Both the position numbers and the translations under genes were made by a program. The notes beneath the pieces were generated by a model. It did not search any database and had not been told where the DNA came from. It saw only the letters and a list, made by a program, of their open reading frames with translations. This document shows, one piece after another, positions 12,277 through 24,546 of a stretch of 64,000 bases of DNA (the first letter of the stretch is position 1; every line of letters begins with the position of its first letter). This DNA comes from Cryptomeria japonica (Eukaryota; Streptophyta; Pinopsida; Cupressales; Cupressaceae), in the NCBI RefSeq assembly GCF_030272615.1, contig NC_081405.1, forward strand, positions 572,318,252 through 572,382,251. The letters are read 5' to 3'.

Positions 12277-12759
12277 ATGCCTTAATATTAAGAAAAGGAA
12301 AAATATATTAAGTTCATTGTTGATAAGATTTTGGACGTGTATTTGTGTCCCTTAAAAAATTTATGTGGCATGCTTTCCTTCTAAGCCATGTGGATGTATT
12401 ATTGCACACAACTACTGATTTAGATACAAAAATTGATGATCAAACAAGATCATCAAAACACAACATTTTGCATGAAATTAGCCCTCACGACAATAATTTT
12501 GAAATATATATATATTTTAGTGCATTTTATTTTGATTTATTTTCTATTTTTTGACTAACATATGTTATCACAAAAAGAAATGGCCTTTATTCATCATATA
12601 GAATATGAGGAAGAATACCTTGCATGCACCTATAGTACCAAAATGTCTCCTAAATTAACCTTATACTCAGAGAATACAACAAGATATCATATTTGAAATA
12701 ATTTTAGTAGCATCACAACATGTAAAAACAACACTTACAAACAAACTATGATGGGAGAA

Positions 12760-13530
12760 AGGAAGAGAATACACACATAAATAGGTGACACCAAATGTAA
12801 GTTGGGAAACCCTTTTACATAAAAAGGCTCCACTCTACAAAGCATAGAACCATTGTATTTTTAATTAGATATTTATTAAAATACAATATCAATCTCACAA
12901 CCTTCCATGGATATCAACGTCTAGCTACTCTTAAAGAAAATTCAGTAGCATAACCTCTACATTGCAAAAACCTCTCATATGCAACCTCAACCCAAGTACC
13001 ATCTACATAGAGAATTCAAAAGCCAAAAACCATTAACTTGTCTTGTTAGACCATGTACCGACACACCAATTATTCTATCCATTTTCAAATGGCATAAATT
13101 CTAAGACCTAGTCTCATGATAGGTCTTCAAGATTATAAATAAAATTCCTCTTAGACCCAACATAGCAATACTGACATGTCATATCATACTTTCCAACTTG
13201 GGTGCCCCATATTGACATTATTATGCTATTCAAAGATGATTTATATAATGTTCATAGATTATCATAAACTTGGTCAAGATTTTAAGTCCATGTCGTAAAC
13301 TCCCTCTACATGCACTTACACACATTATAAAATCTCTTATGTATTTAAATGTTATAGTTGCTCTTACAAAATCTTACATACATGTTATACCAAGGAATGA
13401 ACATGGTGTAATGTCTAAGTCATAGTGAGATGCCTCATTTTTCATGGGAGCATAAATAATAAATAAACAATTTTAAATACTAGGACTTGCGAGATGTATG
13501 ATACACCTAATCCCAATATGGAATAACAAA
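12760..13530 (-). repeat. Degenerate relative of LTR K (LTR L)
   Basis: Collinear with K on the same strand. Shared landmarks are GGGAAA.CCCTTT, ATACAATATCAA, AGTAGCATAAC.T/AGCATAAC.CTT, the K TATA region (here CATCTACATAGAG), TTGGG.GCCC, GC.CTTACACA..TTA, and a terminal A/T block followed by AGGA.TTGC. The ends are decayed, so boundaries are approximate. It is probably an old solo LTR of the same family. Confidence 0.5.
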
Positions 13531-16500
13531 AAAATAATGCAATTTTTTTTTAAATAAGGTCACATTTTGTATTGATATCCTTTCAACTAAATAAAATATA
13601 ATACATGTTAAATAAATGGTTTCGAGCACTATGGAGAAATGTGTCTAATTTTTAATTATTATCATAGGTAATAAATTAATAATAAAGAAAATATGTGTAG
13701 ATGTCAACATTAATGATCTACATTTAGGTCATTATTATTTCTTGCTCAAGTTATGAATTACAAGGAAATAACTTACTCATTACAAAATATTACAAGTATA
13801 AGAAACACTTTATTAACAAATATTTAAAAATGAGATAAATCTTTTTCACTTTTATTTGTAATTAGCAATATAATATACATATGAAATCTCACAAATCATT
13901 AATTTATATTATCTTCAAATTATTAATGCTTTTCTTGCTATGATGAGATAAAAAAAAAAATTTAAAATATTGAATTGTGTTGGCAACTTAGGTAAAAAGT
14001 GAGGCACACCATTATATTGTTGCCCCACATGTTTAAACTTCTTTAATTATTAGTTATCTCTTTACCTTTCACAAGCCCTAGACTGCGCTTATTTTCAATC
14101 TTAAAACTTAGTTGCACATTCACACATTTCACATCCTTATTCATGATTTTCTGTATCCTAATCGTGCACTTTGGATAGTTGTTTCTTAGACATCCTTTTC
14201 CCCCTCTTATATAAACTACTCCTTAAATTCTCCACCCCTAACTATAGTTCCAAGTCCCAACCTAGATTTCATACCATTTAAATTTGTATAGAATGAGTAA
14301 GAGGCATCTTGTGGTTTCTTTGTCCACTATTAAAGTAGGGTATATGGTTGTGCTACATATGCCTATAATGAGGTAGTTTGGTTACATAGACTTTGCATAG
14401 ATATTGGTTTTGATTACAATGTTGTTAAAAATCATTTTCATGGTTAGATTATCATCTATCTAGCTAGCAATTTCATGTATCATGCTTTTACTAAGCATGT
14501 TGATGTCCAATATCACATTGTACAAGAAATGATATGGAATGGTAACATATTATTACAAAAGGTTGACACTTGAGCATGTTACAAACTCTCTCATGAAGCT
14601 AGTGACCATGGATAAGATCTATTGGTGCAAGAAGGTCATGATCCCTGGATCTTGTACTTAATTAATTTATTTTTTGTATGGGTTTATTTACAATGTATAT
14701 TGTCAAGTGGGAGGCTATTGAGATTAAAGTGTCTTTAACCTCAAAAATCCTATGCATATTTTATGTATCTCCAACATTCTTCAAAGGCTTACTTGGATGC
14801 CTAGGGTGTAACTGAAGAAATAGTTTATAATTTAGATTCATGAAGAAGGTGGAGCACTATGATGTTGACAAAATTTGACTTTGGAGTCATTTAAGACATA
14901 TTCCCAACTGTCTAGGTGCTAAATGAAGTATTGGAGAATCCTATCATAATAGGTGAACTTGGTAAATGAGTTAGTGGAGTTCAAAATGGAGGGCTAGACT
15001 TGAGGAACCATCAATGAGTTGTGAGTCAACGATGTCCTTACACTTGTAAATTTTATATTTGAGGATTAATTGATTGAGCCCATGTGATGTCCATGTGAAT
15101 TCATTGGTTGCATAAATATTATTATTTGAAGGTGCTCTCCAAGTTGGGTGTGGGTTGTTTACATCATACCATGGTTTTGGTATCCATTATTTTGGTCAAT
15201 TTATTTATGGTTTTGGCTTCTCTCTTTGCCCATATATTGGAGGTGTGAGGATACTAGTTTGATATGATGTTTACAATTACATGTGTGCTATAATAATGTT
15301 GTTCGAGTGTAGAAATTGCATCTATGTTTACTGAAGATTAATATATATTGTCCTCTTTCTTTGGTGGAGTTTTTTATAAAAGGGCTTCTCCATGTAAATC
15401 CTATATTACTTTGTTTTGCTAATATTTTTCTTATTGTTAATTTATGCTTGTGTAAATAATACTTTAAATATTAAGAGATTGGTTTTACATTTGTATACAT
15501 TTTGAGAAAATTTTACTATAGTAGTTTCACCTTGTTTCTCAATAAAAGGTACACTTTAATTGCAAATGATTCTCTTTAAAACATTTACAAGAACTATATT
15601 TTTTCATAAGTCATTGCTTATTTTGTTCCTTTAAGAGAGATGATACATTTTTTATGGCCTTTCTCTATCGTGCTATCTAAGATACATTCAATAAGGAGAT
15701 AACTATTTTTGAGAATAAATTAAAACTATTAAGAGGAGGATGAAATTTTTTCAAGGATCCATTTTCTCATTTATCTTATTTTATCTAACCATTTATAATG
15801 CCAAGCATCGATCTTGGTTTGCAATTTCTAAATCTAGATTGCCTTTAGTTCAAGGATATTGTCTCTTGCATTAAAGAGACTTTCTAATTTTGATGTGTAC
15901 TAAGAATGAGCTACATGTATTCACAAGCACTTAAATCCTTGATTCTATGGTGAGGATTCCTAAGAAGATTATAGTTTGGCACATCTCATAGGGCCTTTTT
16001 TGAAGGGACAAGAGAAAATTATATAGTCATTCATCGCCTCTCTCACTAACCTAAGACCATGACAATCCCACACATTAATGTACTCACACATCCCATTGGT
16101 CATAAATGTTGAAACACTACTATTCATACTATATATTCTTATTATACACAACACTCACATCCATAATAATGAAAAAAAATATGCACATTAAACTATGAGG
16201 AGAAAAATATTTGATTTAAAGGTGTAAATGGTAATAAAAATAAAATAAAGGATGTCATGCTTTTGAAAATAATGATTCCATCAAATTTAGAGGAAGTTTG
16301 AATGTGCCTCTTTCAAAGTTTCAAGATTAAAATATTTATTAGTACCAACCTTATGGTAAGAAATGTGCGATAAACTCACCTTGGTATTAGAAGAATAAGT
16401 ATAAATATTAGATCTATCACTTAACTTAATTTACTTACAATATTAAACTTTCCACCAATATCAACTATATGGAGAGAAATATGTGAGAAACACATCTTAG

Positions 16501-17755
16501 AACTAGGGAAATACAAATTTATCACTTAGTTCACTTCATAGTAATATCAGTACCATGAAAACCCCTCAAAATTCATACCCAATTTCTTAATTAATTCGCT
16601 TATTTGAAACCAACCTAACTCATATTTTACTCTTCATTCCAAATCCTTCTATAATAACCTTAAAGTTGCCTTCAACTACAAATTTCATACAAGAAAATCT
16701 TAAAACTAACATCGAAATTCCGTATAATTCCTATTAAATTATCTCCACTCATTATTTGTGTCCTTTAACAACGGTAGAGAGAAAACCCAATACATTACCT
16801 AAAACAACCCCTAATGATCTTACCCAATCTCTCCAATAATAGGTTACCACTCGATGAGATAAGATTCTTTACATTTGAAAGTGGAAGATACCACGACAAG
16901 TTCACCCTTTAACCATTTACATTGATGAGTTCATTTTCTTTTCCTAGAAGTTCCTCGATTTAGAATTCACCTATGATTCATTCTTTATTTTTAAAAAAAC
17001 TTTTGTTTGCAAAATGAACTCTAAACTCATACTTTACACAAAAGACATACCAAATAACATTAACAAACACAATTTTAAAGAAACATTGAAACCCTAATTT
17101 TATCATAATTTTTTAAAATCATCAATCAATTAATATGTGTTCAAATTTTAAATAAAACTTACTGTAATTTGAGAAGGAATATTTTTTTGGTAAGGTAGAT
17201 GTAGGGCGTAGAAATATATTTTTTAATAGGAGACATTTATTACACTCTATTTCAAAAAATATTACAACCTTTTAAGAGGTTGTCATGTTTCACAATAAAC
17301 CAAACAATTGCAGTTGTAGTTGAATGAGCTGAAAAAAATTGATAAAAATGATAATATATTCTTAAATTTACTATTTATATTTTTTAAAACACATTTAAAA
17401 AAAAAAGGAAAATAAGATCATGCTTGAAAAATGAAAAATAAACACTCATAATCCTTAACTCTTAACTGAAACAAAACTTTATTTACACTTCCAATATCAA
17501 TAAATTGAAAAAAACAATAAAAATATTACCATAAAAGCCTAATTTGAAATTTTAAAAATAAATAATTAAAACCACCCAAAACAAGTCCACCACAAGATAA
17601 AATGTCGAGGACATCCCTGTAGATTCAGTTAATATTTAATTTAATGGTGTCCATGCTTATAGATGATTAACAACGAGAAAATTTGAGGTAATTTTAGCGT
17701 TTTCCGTATTGTAAAGAATAGGTGATAATGTTTTATCTATAAATTTAAACATCGT
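13531..17755. other. AT-rich intergenic sequence
   Basis: No gene-like open frame, RNA gene or intact element end was found in these 4.2 kb. A purine tract at about 14708 and scattered TG-rich text at 14280-15180 may be old, unrecognisable transposon debris, but I cannot support a family. Confidence 0.55.
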
Positions 17756-17829
17756 GGTCCCGTAGCTCAGTTGGTTAGAGCGTTGGTCTTATGAGCCGAA
17801 GGTCGCGGGTTCGAGCCCCGCCGGGACCA
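17756..17829 (+). tRNA. tRNA gene, anticodon TAT by standard spacing (Ile-UAU or altered elongator Met)
   Basis: The 74 bases fold as a complete cloverleaf. The acceptor stem is GGTCCCG with CGGGACC (7/7) plus discriminator A. The D-stem is GCTC/GAGC with loop AGTTGGTTA. The anticodon arm is TTGGT/GCCGA around loop CTTATGA. The variable region is AGGTC, and the T arm is GCGGG/CCCGC with loop TTCGAGC. The internal promoter boxes are intact (A box TAGCTCAGTTGG; B box GGTTCGAGCCC). A TTTT run at 17854-17857 can end Pol III transcription. Positions 34-36 read TAT with no intron. G at position 37 is odd because tRNAs reading A-starting codons normally have A37. The arm otherwise resembles elongator tRNA-Met (CAT), so a C34-to-T change is possible. 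That it is a tRNA gene is nearly certain; the identity is not. Confidence 0.92.
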
Positions 17830-18336
17830 GTCTCATTTCAACGTTCAAAATCGTTTTGGTAGGATAGTCAAACCCTTAAGCCATTGGAATGAAGAATGTG
17901 CATTCTTGATGTTATTCGTCCCATGAACCTTTTTGAGACCAATCAACTTGCAAATGTAAGCCAACGGTTATACTTAAACTCTCATGCACTCGCTCCAATT
18001 CGAAACAATGATTCTAGATTAGAACTTCACATACGTTGAATAATTTTGGAATTGGAATACTCCTTTGGAGTGAGAACCATAAGTTGTAGTGAATATATGA
18101 TAAATGGAATGCTATTGTAAACTTGCAAGCTAATAAAAAAATAAAAATTAAGAAAGAAAAAAATATATATTTGATGGAAGATTTTTCTTTTATATTAGAT
18201 GATCTTGTATTTCTAATGTTATTTTTAAATTAAAATTTGAGGATGTAGTAGCAACCTTATTATTAGAAGAGATGAAGTGAATATATTTTGAAGGATTATT
18301 AATGTTTTCATGTCGTTAATCTTCGTTGCAACCTGT
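17830..18336. other. Non-coding sequence downstream of the tRNA
   Basis: AT-rich, no feature seen apart from the T-run used as the likely tRNA terminator. Confidence 0.6.
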
Positions 18337-18474
18337 CATGTCTAGCTTCCCAATCATTTGGTTTGGATGATGCCCAAACATGTGTGTCTCGTAGATATGG
18401 TGTGCCATGTCTAGCTTCCCAATCATTTGGTTTGGATGATGCCCAAACATGTGTGTCTCGCAGATATGTTTGCA
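18337..18474. repeat. Nearly perfect 69-bp tandem duplication
   Basis: CATGTCTAGCTTCCCAATC begins at 18337 and again at 18406. The two 69-bp copies differ at only a few positions near the end (GTAGATATGGTGTGC against GCAGATATGTTTGCA), so the duplication is recent relative to its surroundings. Confidence 0.9.
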
Positions 18475-19096
18475 CACCACACATTCATCCCGCAAATATC
18501 TATGGCTAAAGGTTGTTGTTGGGATGTTACACTTTTTGATTTTGGTAGCGTAATGCTCCTCTTGGCTCACATCAACGTCGAGACGACTCCCAATCCCTTA
18601 AAATTGCCTTTTTGGGCTCCATTTTGCTCTCTTTGATTTTGAAAACAACTCTCTTGCATTCTACTACATATTTTAGACCCATTGCAACTCACAAGCTTTG
18701 TTATCTCGTCAACCTCCATTACCATCCAACAAACTTTACCCAACTTGAAAGTCATTACCATTCCTCATTCCAACAAGCGAAACTACTTTTGATCTGGAGG
18801 GTAACTCTCTAAGTTGTTTACTTGATTTGTTGGCTTTGAATTAGCATATCATTTATTATTTTGTTCTTGCTTGTGTTCATCAATCATTTTATCTCAATCT
18901 CATCTTTAGGTTGTCAATGGAGGTGAAAACACCTAAACGATGGTTTGACTATGTCAAACCTCTAAACAAAATCACCCCAACATTTCATCCATGGTCTTAT
19001 GTAGGTATTAGTGAAGGAGGGTGCTACCTGAACTGTAAGCTTCATATCGTGGACCCTCTGTAAATATTTCTTCATTTTCTCTTGTCTTCTCTATTA
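18475..19096 (+). other. Left flank of element B with one small open frame (18917-19063)
   Basis: ATG at 18917 opens 48 codons with a natural-looking composition (starts MEVKTPKRWFDYVK, ends NCKLHIVDPL) and stops at 19061-19063. It matches no family I recognise. It may be an exon remnant, an old gag start or chance. Nothing else is supported here. Confidence 0.25.
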
Positions 19097-19101
19097 TTTT
19101 C

Positions 19102-20341
19102 TGTAAAGCAGAAAAATCGAACCCTAGGTGTTCTCCCCCCCCAACTCCAAGGAGAGAGAAGGGAGGTCACTAGGATTGACGGTTTTCACTTAGGAGGGAC
19201 TTTACATTCAAAAGAGGGGTTCAAACCCACAAGATCCAATCCCACACAATGCAAGACTGGATTCTAAATGAGTTTCAAGGGTTGAGACATCAAGGATACC
19301 CTCTTTTGTAAAGAATGTAGATAGAAAGATTGAACTAGGAATGCATGTAAAGTAAGAAAGATTCGCTTATAAATAGAGATAGAGATATGGGATGAAGCTG
19401 CAGACCTGGAATTAGCAGTAAAATGTCGAGATGATGTTGTTCTGCAAATTCGAGCGAAAGTTGACGGGACGATGGCGCCCGGCGTGCACACGGTCCTCCA
19501 AAAAATCCGCGAAACGAAGGGGGATCTGTTCGTCTCTGCACAAGGATTCCAAATCTTCAATTACAGCCGCGTACCTGCAACCTACACACAGAAAAGAGAG
19601 GACGATTGGGGGGTTAGGGATTAGGGGTTTGCCTTTAGGTCAAACCCCGGTTTTGGAATTAACCAAGAAATGAGAATGTTGTAAATGTAAATGTTTGTAA
19701 TGTAAACAAGTACTGATACCTTGTTGTAAGAATGTTTGTATTCTTACATGCGAAGGTGTAATGAATGTTGTATTTTGTATGTTGTAAGTGATCTCCTCTT
19801 CAATGGTTGAATCCTTGTCTTGAATGCAACACTTAGCCTTGAATGGAGACTTAGAATGCTCAATTGCTTGAAGGAATGCTTGAATGCTTGAATGTTTGAA
19901 TGTTTGAATATCGCTTCCGCCTCTTGCTTGCATATATTTTCCTCTTTTTTCTTGCCTCCTCAAATGGGAGGGGAAATGTAGTTTATATACTTGTCAATTA
20001 GGGCTGATAGACTGATTTTTCCGACCTTAGGCCAACCAGGAAACATTATTTCCCAATTTGCAAACTTAAAGACCCGATGCCCAAAAGAGACCGGGCCCAA
20101 AATAGGGCCAGGGACCAGGGCGCTAGGCGCCATGGTCCTGAGGGACTAGGGCGTTGGGCGCCATGGTCCCACCTCCCAGGACAGCAGGGTGCAAGGAGGG
20201 ATCAGGCCACGGTGCAGAAATATGCAGTTTTTGGTGTCGTAAACAGGTTTCGGGGTCTCCATTCAGGTTCAACGTTGCGCCGCCATCGTGAAGACCCAAA
20301 TGCAATCGAAATTGCAAGTGTCGCAATTTTAGGACGCTACA
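19102..20341 (-). repeat. Element B 3' LTR
   Basis: On the minus strand it runs TGTAGCGTCC... to ...GCTTTACA; 1240 bp. It is shorter than its partner by 30 bp because it has two rather than three copies of a GC-rich unit (20110-20169). Open frames inside it (for example 19431-19673 and 20077-20346) also occur in the other LTR and show no protein family. Confidence 0.95.
20110..20169. repeat. Two copies of a 30-bp GC-rich hairpin unit (3' LTR)
   Basis: Two tandem units of the form GGGACCAGGGCGCT.GGCGCCATGGTCCTGA. Within a unit GGACCA and GGCGC face GCGCC and TGGTCC, so each can fold back on itself. The matching locus in the other LTR has three units. Confidence 0.85.
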
Positions 20342-20356
20342 TTTAGCCCCCACTTT
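20342..20356 (-). other. Polypurine tract, element B
   Basis: On the minus strand AAAGTGGGGGCTAAA directly precedes the 3' LTR start TGTAGCG. Confidence 0.88.
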
Positions 20357-21096
20357 AGCGGGAGTATAAGCGTCCGCCCATACTTCCTGTAAAGTACAAG
20401 GAAACAACATTGAAAGACTTTCACCACATCAAGGAGGCAAGATACACCAAGCCCCCAGTGGACTAAGGATCTTACGACTTTGATTGACAAAGTAAAAGGG
20501 AAGATCACGAGGGAGAACCATGACTGTCAGTAGTAAGGTTCCCTCACTATGAGTCATGCAAGAAAAATACCAAAAATTTTCAAGGCAAAGCTAAGTTCGC
20601 CAAGAAATTTTCAAGTATCTTGAAGAGATATGAACGGGGTGTATGCCCCCCTACGTTAAAGCGATCGCACATGCCTCATCGGGGGTGATTGCTTTAAGGT
20701 AGTGATACATATAGGAAATGAGAAGGGAAAGGAGCACGTTATCACAAGGATTTAGCCCCCAAGTGTGAGATAAGCCCAAGGATAATAGACACAAAACACA
20801 AAGCACGAGGTGACTTCGCTTTCCTTGGGGTCAGTATGCTGTATGATAATTCATGTATATCATATGTATGTATGCATAATTGTTCTTCATTCCCCAATCA
20901 AGGAAGGTCACCTAGAAGAAGGGAACACATGTGTCTTTTGAGTCAACATGAGAGAGACCAAGAAGAGATCTCAATGCTTTGCATCGTCCTCAAGTAGACA
21001 ACACTAAGGACAACAAATAGAAGAATGAGAATAACACATAGAAGAAGTAACAAAAAAGATCAAGAGAGGAGGAGAGAATCTGCTATGCTAATGAAA
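20357..21096 (-). other. Element B 3' untranslated region
   Basis: 740 bp between the stop of the gag-protease frame and the PPT. No RT or integrase remnant was recognised in any frame, so the polymerase genes are absent rather than decayed in place. Confidence 0.7.
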
Positions 21097-24000
21097 CTAG
21101 TCTAGCACATCATCTACCCCCCGATCTTGCTGATCAATATTTCGGGAAGGTAGGAAACATGCTAGAGGAGGAACATCCAACACAGCAGATGGAGCTATCA
21201 TAAGATCCAAACAAGGGCTATGTTCATGTTCCAAGCCACGTTGTTCTTGTCTAGGAGCTAGGATAAGTTCTTTAGAAAATTCATTAGATAAATGGTTATC
21301 GACATCAACATATTCATATTCACTATCAGAATGAAAAGAAGTAACATTTTCATCATGAATAACATTTTCGTCTATATCATCATCAAGATTTATAAAAATA
21401 GGATCTTTAACTCGCACAGGATCAAGACCATCATGCATCTTATGTTTAGGAGATTTCGGCTCAATTTTCGGTTGAGGAGAAAATGGAATAATACTAGCTG
21501 AAGGTGTTTTTGGGGATTGCAAAGTTTGAGAAGCAGCTGCCTGAGCTCTAAGACAACGCTTTCATCGGCGTTCACGTGCAGAACGATTTCGTCTAGTCTT
21601 AGTAGGAAGTTGAGAAGATTCAGGAGGAGGAATGTTCTCATCCTTATCACTTGGGTGTTTAGGTTGTGATCTCTTAGGTTGAACAATAGGAGAAGAAGAA
21701 GGTCTCTTCTCTCTATAAGAGGAAGGAGGAGGAACTGCTCCATATAAAGGAAGAATATTTGGTTTAGGAAGGAGACCACGTCCATCATGACGAGGAGGTA
21801 TAGGTCTACTTTTAGAAAGTTTATTAGGCATAGACATAGTCACATCCATAGGGATAGGTTGGGAATCTTCTTGAGGAAAGACATTAGTTTTATCTTTCAA
21901 AGGAAGAACTTCCTTCTTGAGAACGATAGGAATATCAAGTTTGGGTGTTCTAGGTTCACTTAGAGATAGGATCATATCTTTTTTCCACTTTTGATAAGAT
22001 TTGAAAAGATGATCATTTCACGATGGAAGAGATTGGAATTGTTTAGGCCAAAAATAATCAATAAGAACGCTACAAGTTCTTTCAGCTGGTTTAAAGAGAC
22101 TATGATTGATAGTAACAACTTCACCATTATGGGGAAATTTCAAACACTTGTGAATAGGAGAAGCAATAGCTTTCATGGAAGATAGCCAAAGATAGCCTAG
22201 CTTCACACGAAATTGTTCGGATGATGGAATAATAGCAAAGCTCACATCAAGGGATTTGTTATGGACCTCAATAGGTAATGTAATAGAACCAATTGCAGGA
22301 GAAGAAAATGCATCAAATAATTTCACAACCACATTTGTTTTGTTATAGATCACTTGATTCAATTGCAAAGTAAAAAGAAATTCTTCAGTAATGACATTAA
22401 CCATGCAAGAAGGATCAATAAGCACTCCACGGCAAGGTGTATTCTTGACTTTTGCAACTATATATAAAGGACCATCAGGTACCCTGATAGTTTCACTAGA
22501 ATCAAAGGTGATGGAAGGTTCTTTAGGGATTTTCTGCTGTTCCACAAAGTTAATCACATTCGGAGTCATAGATACCAGATCATCAGGTGAGACAGAGGAA
22601 TCATTAGTATCAATCGCATTAGAGGTATGAGAAGGCAATGGATCAGTAAAAATATTAAGATTTTGGTTAGGAGGAGCTACAGATGTGTTGCCTTTATCAT
22701 TCACACCAGAAACAGAGATAGTATTATTATCAATCAAATCTTGAATTTTACCCTTTAAAGCAAAACATTTTTCAGTATCATGCCCAGGTTGACGATGAAA
22801 TTGACAAAAATATTTGTTATCAAATTAGGGTGAATTAATCTTTGCAGGATCTATTTGCCTTATAGGAGGAAGAGTAAGCACATTTTGTTCCAATAACTTA
22901 TTCATAATACTATGCAATGATTCATTCAAAGGAGTAAACTTTCTTTCTTTCTTGAAAAACTTAGAAATAGGAGGCACACCTGATGCTGCATTCACATTGT
23001 TGTTGATGATGTTTTCATTGAATTTAATGGACTCTCTGTTCGGTTTAAACTTCCCAAATGGTTGTTGACTACTATCACCCTTATCACTCAGAGCCATAGG
23101 ATTTGCTTGTTCCATTTGACTCACAGACAGTTGATAATTGTGAAGAGTTGCACACAACTGTTGGAAAGAAGTAAACTCAGAAAACATAAGTTTTTCTCTA
23201 ATATCTTTTTGTAAATTAGAAATAAAGATTCTTTGAATATCATTGTTAGGTACTGGAAAAGAAATTTGAGCATACAAATGCTTATATCTACCGATGAAAT
23301 CAGTCACTTTTTTTTTAACACCTTGTTTACAATGCATTAAATCAATCAAAGTAACTTTAGGACTTATATTGTTTTGAAATTGTTGAATAAAAGCATTTGC
23401 AAGTTGTTGGAAAGAAGTAATAGAATAGGAAGGCAACGAGCAATACCATTGTAGAGCCTTGTCTCTTAATGTTCTAGTAAACAGTTTTGCAAGCAACCTT
23501 TGGTCATGAGCAAAATTGGTACATATTGTTTGAAAAGTCTTAACATGTGTTAGAGGATCACCTTTACCATTATAAAGCTCCAATTGTGGGATTTCAACAT
23601 GCTTAGGGGGAATAGCTCGAACAATGTCAAGAGAAAGTGGGCTCGCAACATCAAATGTGGGCACACTAAACTTAGATTGATTCATAGAGGCAATTTGTTG
23701 CTGTAAAGAAGAGACAGTTTGTGCAAGATTGTTAATGGTCGCTTCAGTCGAAGAGTTCATATTAGACGTGTTAGATTGTGATGGAGGTACTATGTTATTG
23801 AAAGAAGGTATTGATTGAGATTAAGGTGGCAGGACACTATGATAGTTAGTCATAGGAGATGATTGGAAAGGAGGAACACTACAAGGAGGAAGGGAATGGT
23901 TAAATGAATTGCCCCCTTGCGCCAGGTTCATTTGTGGAGATGTAATAGGGACACTGATTGAAGGAATGAATGAAGAAGTCGGATTGAATGAAGGAAGAGG

Positions 24001-24546
24001 GTTAATTGAAGAAGAAGGATTGCCCCCATGACTGGTGATCATAGGCGGAATGTCTTGTATTAAAGTAGTCATTATGTTTGATGTAAAAGTAGATATACTA
24101 GCAATAGAAGCCGTTAAAGGGATAGAATGATTGACTTGAGTAGGAGGTTGTGTATAACCCAAAGTTTCAGCACAACTCTTCATAGGCATCACATTCGAAT
24201 CCACAATGTGTGCAATACTATGCAAAATATCAATTCCATTCTTATCATTTTGAACCATACGTTTTAGACCCTCAATTAAGGGAAGAGCTTGACTATCGGG
24301 GTATTCTTGAGACATCCATTATCGAAAATCATCAAATTGGTTATCCAATTTTGAAAGTTGTTCTACAGAAACCTCATGGAGAGCTTCTTCATCATTAAGA
24401 GGATTAGAGGAATTACCCATGTCCTCGTTAAATAGGCCATTCAAATTAGGTTCTATCTCCTCAGTAATTAAACCTTGGAAAGACTTAATTCTAAGGCTTC
24501 ATCTAACAGGAATAGTGTAAGTAGGGCTTATTGTTGTAAAACTCAT
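21097..24546 (-). pseudogene. gag: Element B gag-protease single frame (about 1,149 codons) with six in-frame stops
   Basis: On the minus strand the ATG at 24546 and the TAG at 21099-21097 bound one unshifted frame. Interruptions are TGA 24501, TAA 24321, TAA 23823, TAA 22827, TGA 22020 and TGA 21564 (first base). A Pro/Ser-rich N-terminal part precedes a gypsy capsid domain (23600-23200; GDPLTHVKTFQ, ALQWYCSLP). A knuckle-like C-x2-H-x4-H-x4-C lies near 22780. A retropepsin-like domain (22450-22150) has the active-site region altered to IDPSCMVNVI, so it may be inactive. The C-terminal 350 codons are first Pro/Lys/Arg-rich (RRNRSARERR), then acidic (NLDDDIDEN). In Tat-type elements RT would follow here. 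With no frameshift in 3.4 kb, this is a lightly mutated copy of a longer coding frame. Confidence 0.85.

Noticed and set aside
14690-14730. Purine tract followed by a possible LTR start
   Set aside because: No partner LTR, PBS or coding remnant nearby.
19431-20410. Open frames in the element B LTR (also 26059-26976)
   Set aside because: They lie in LTR sequence present twice, overlap on both strands and show no domain.
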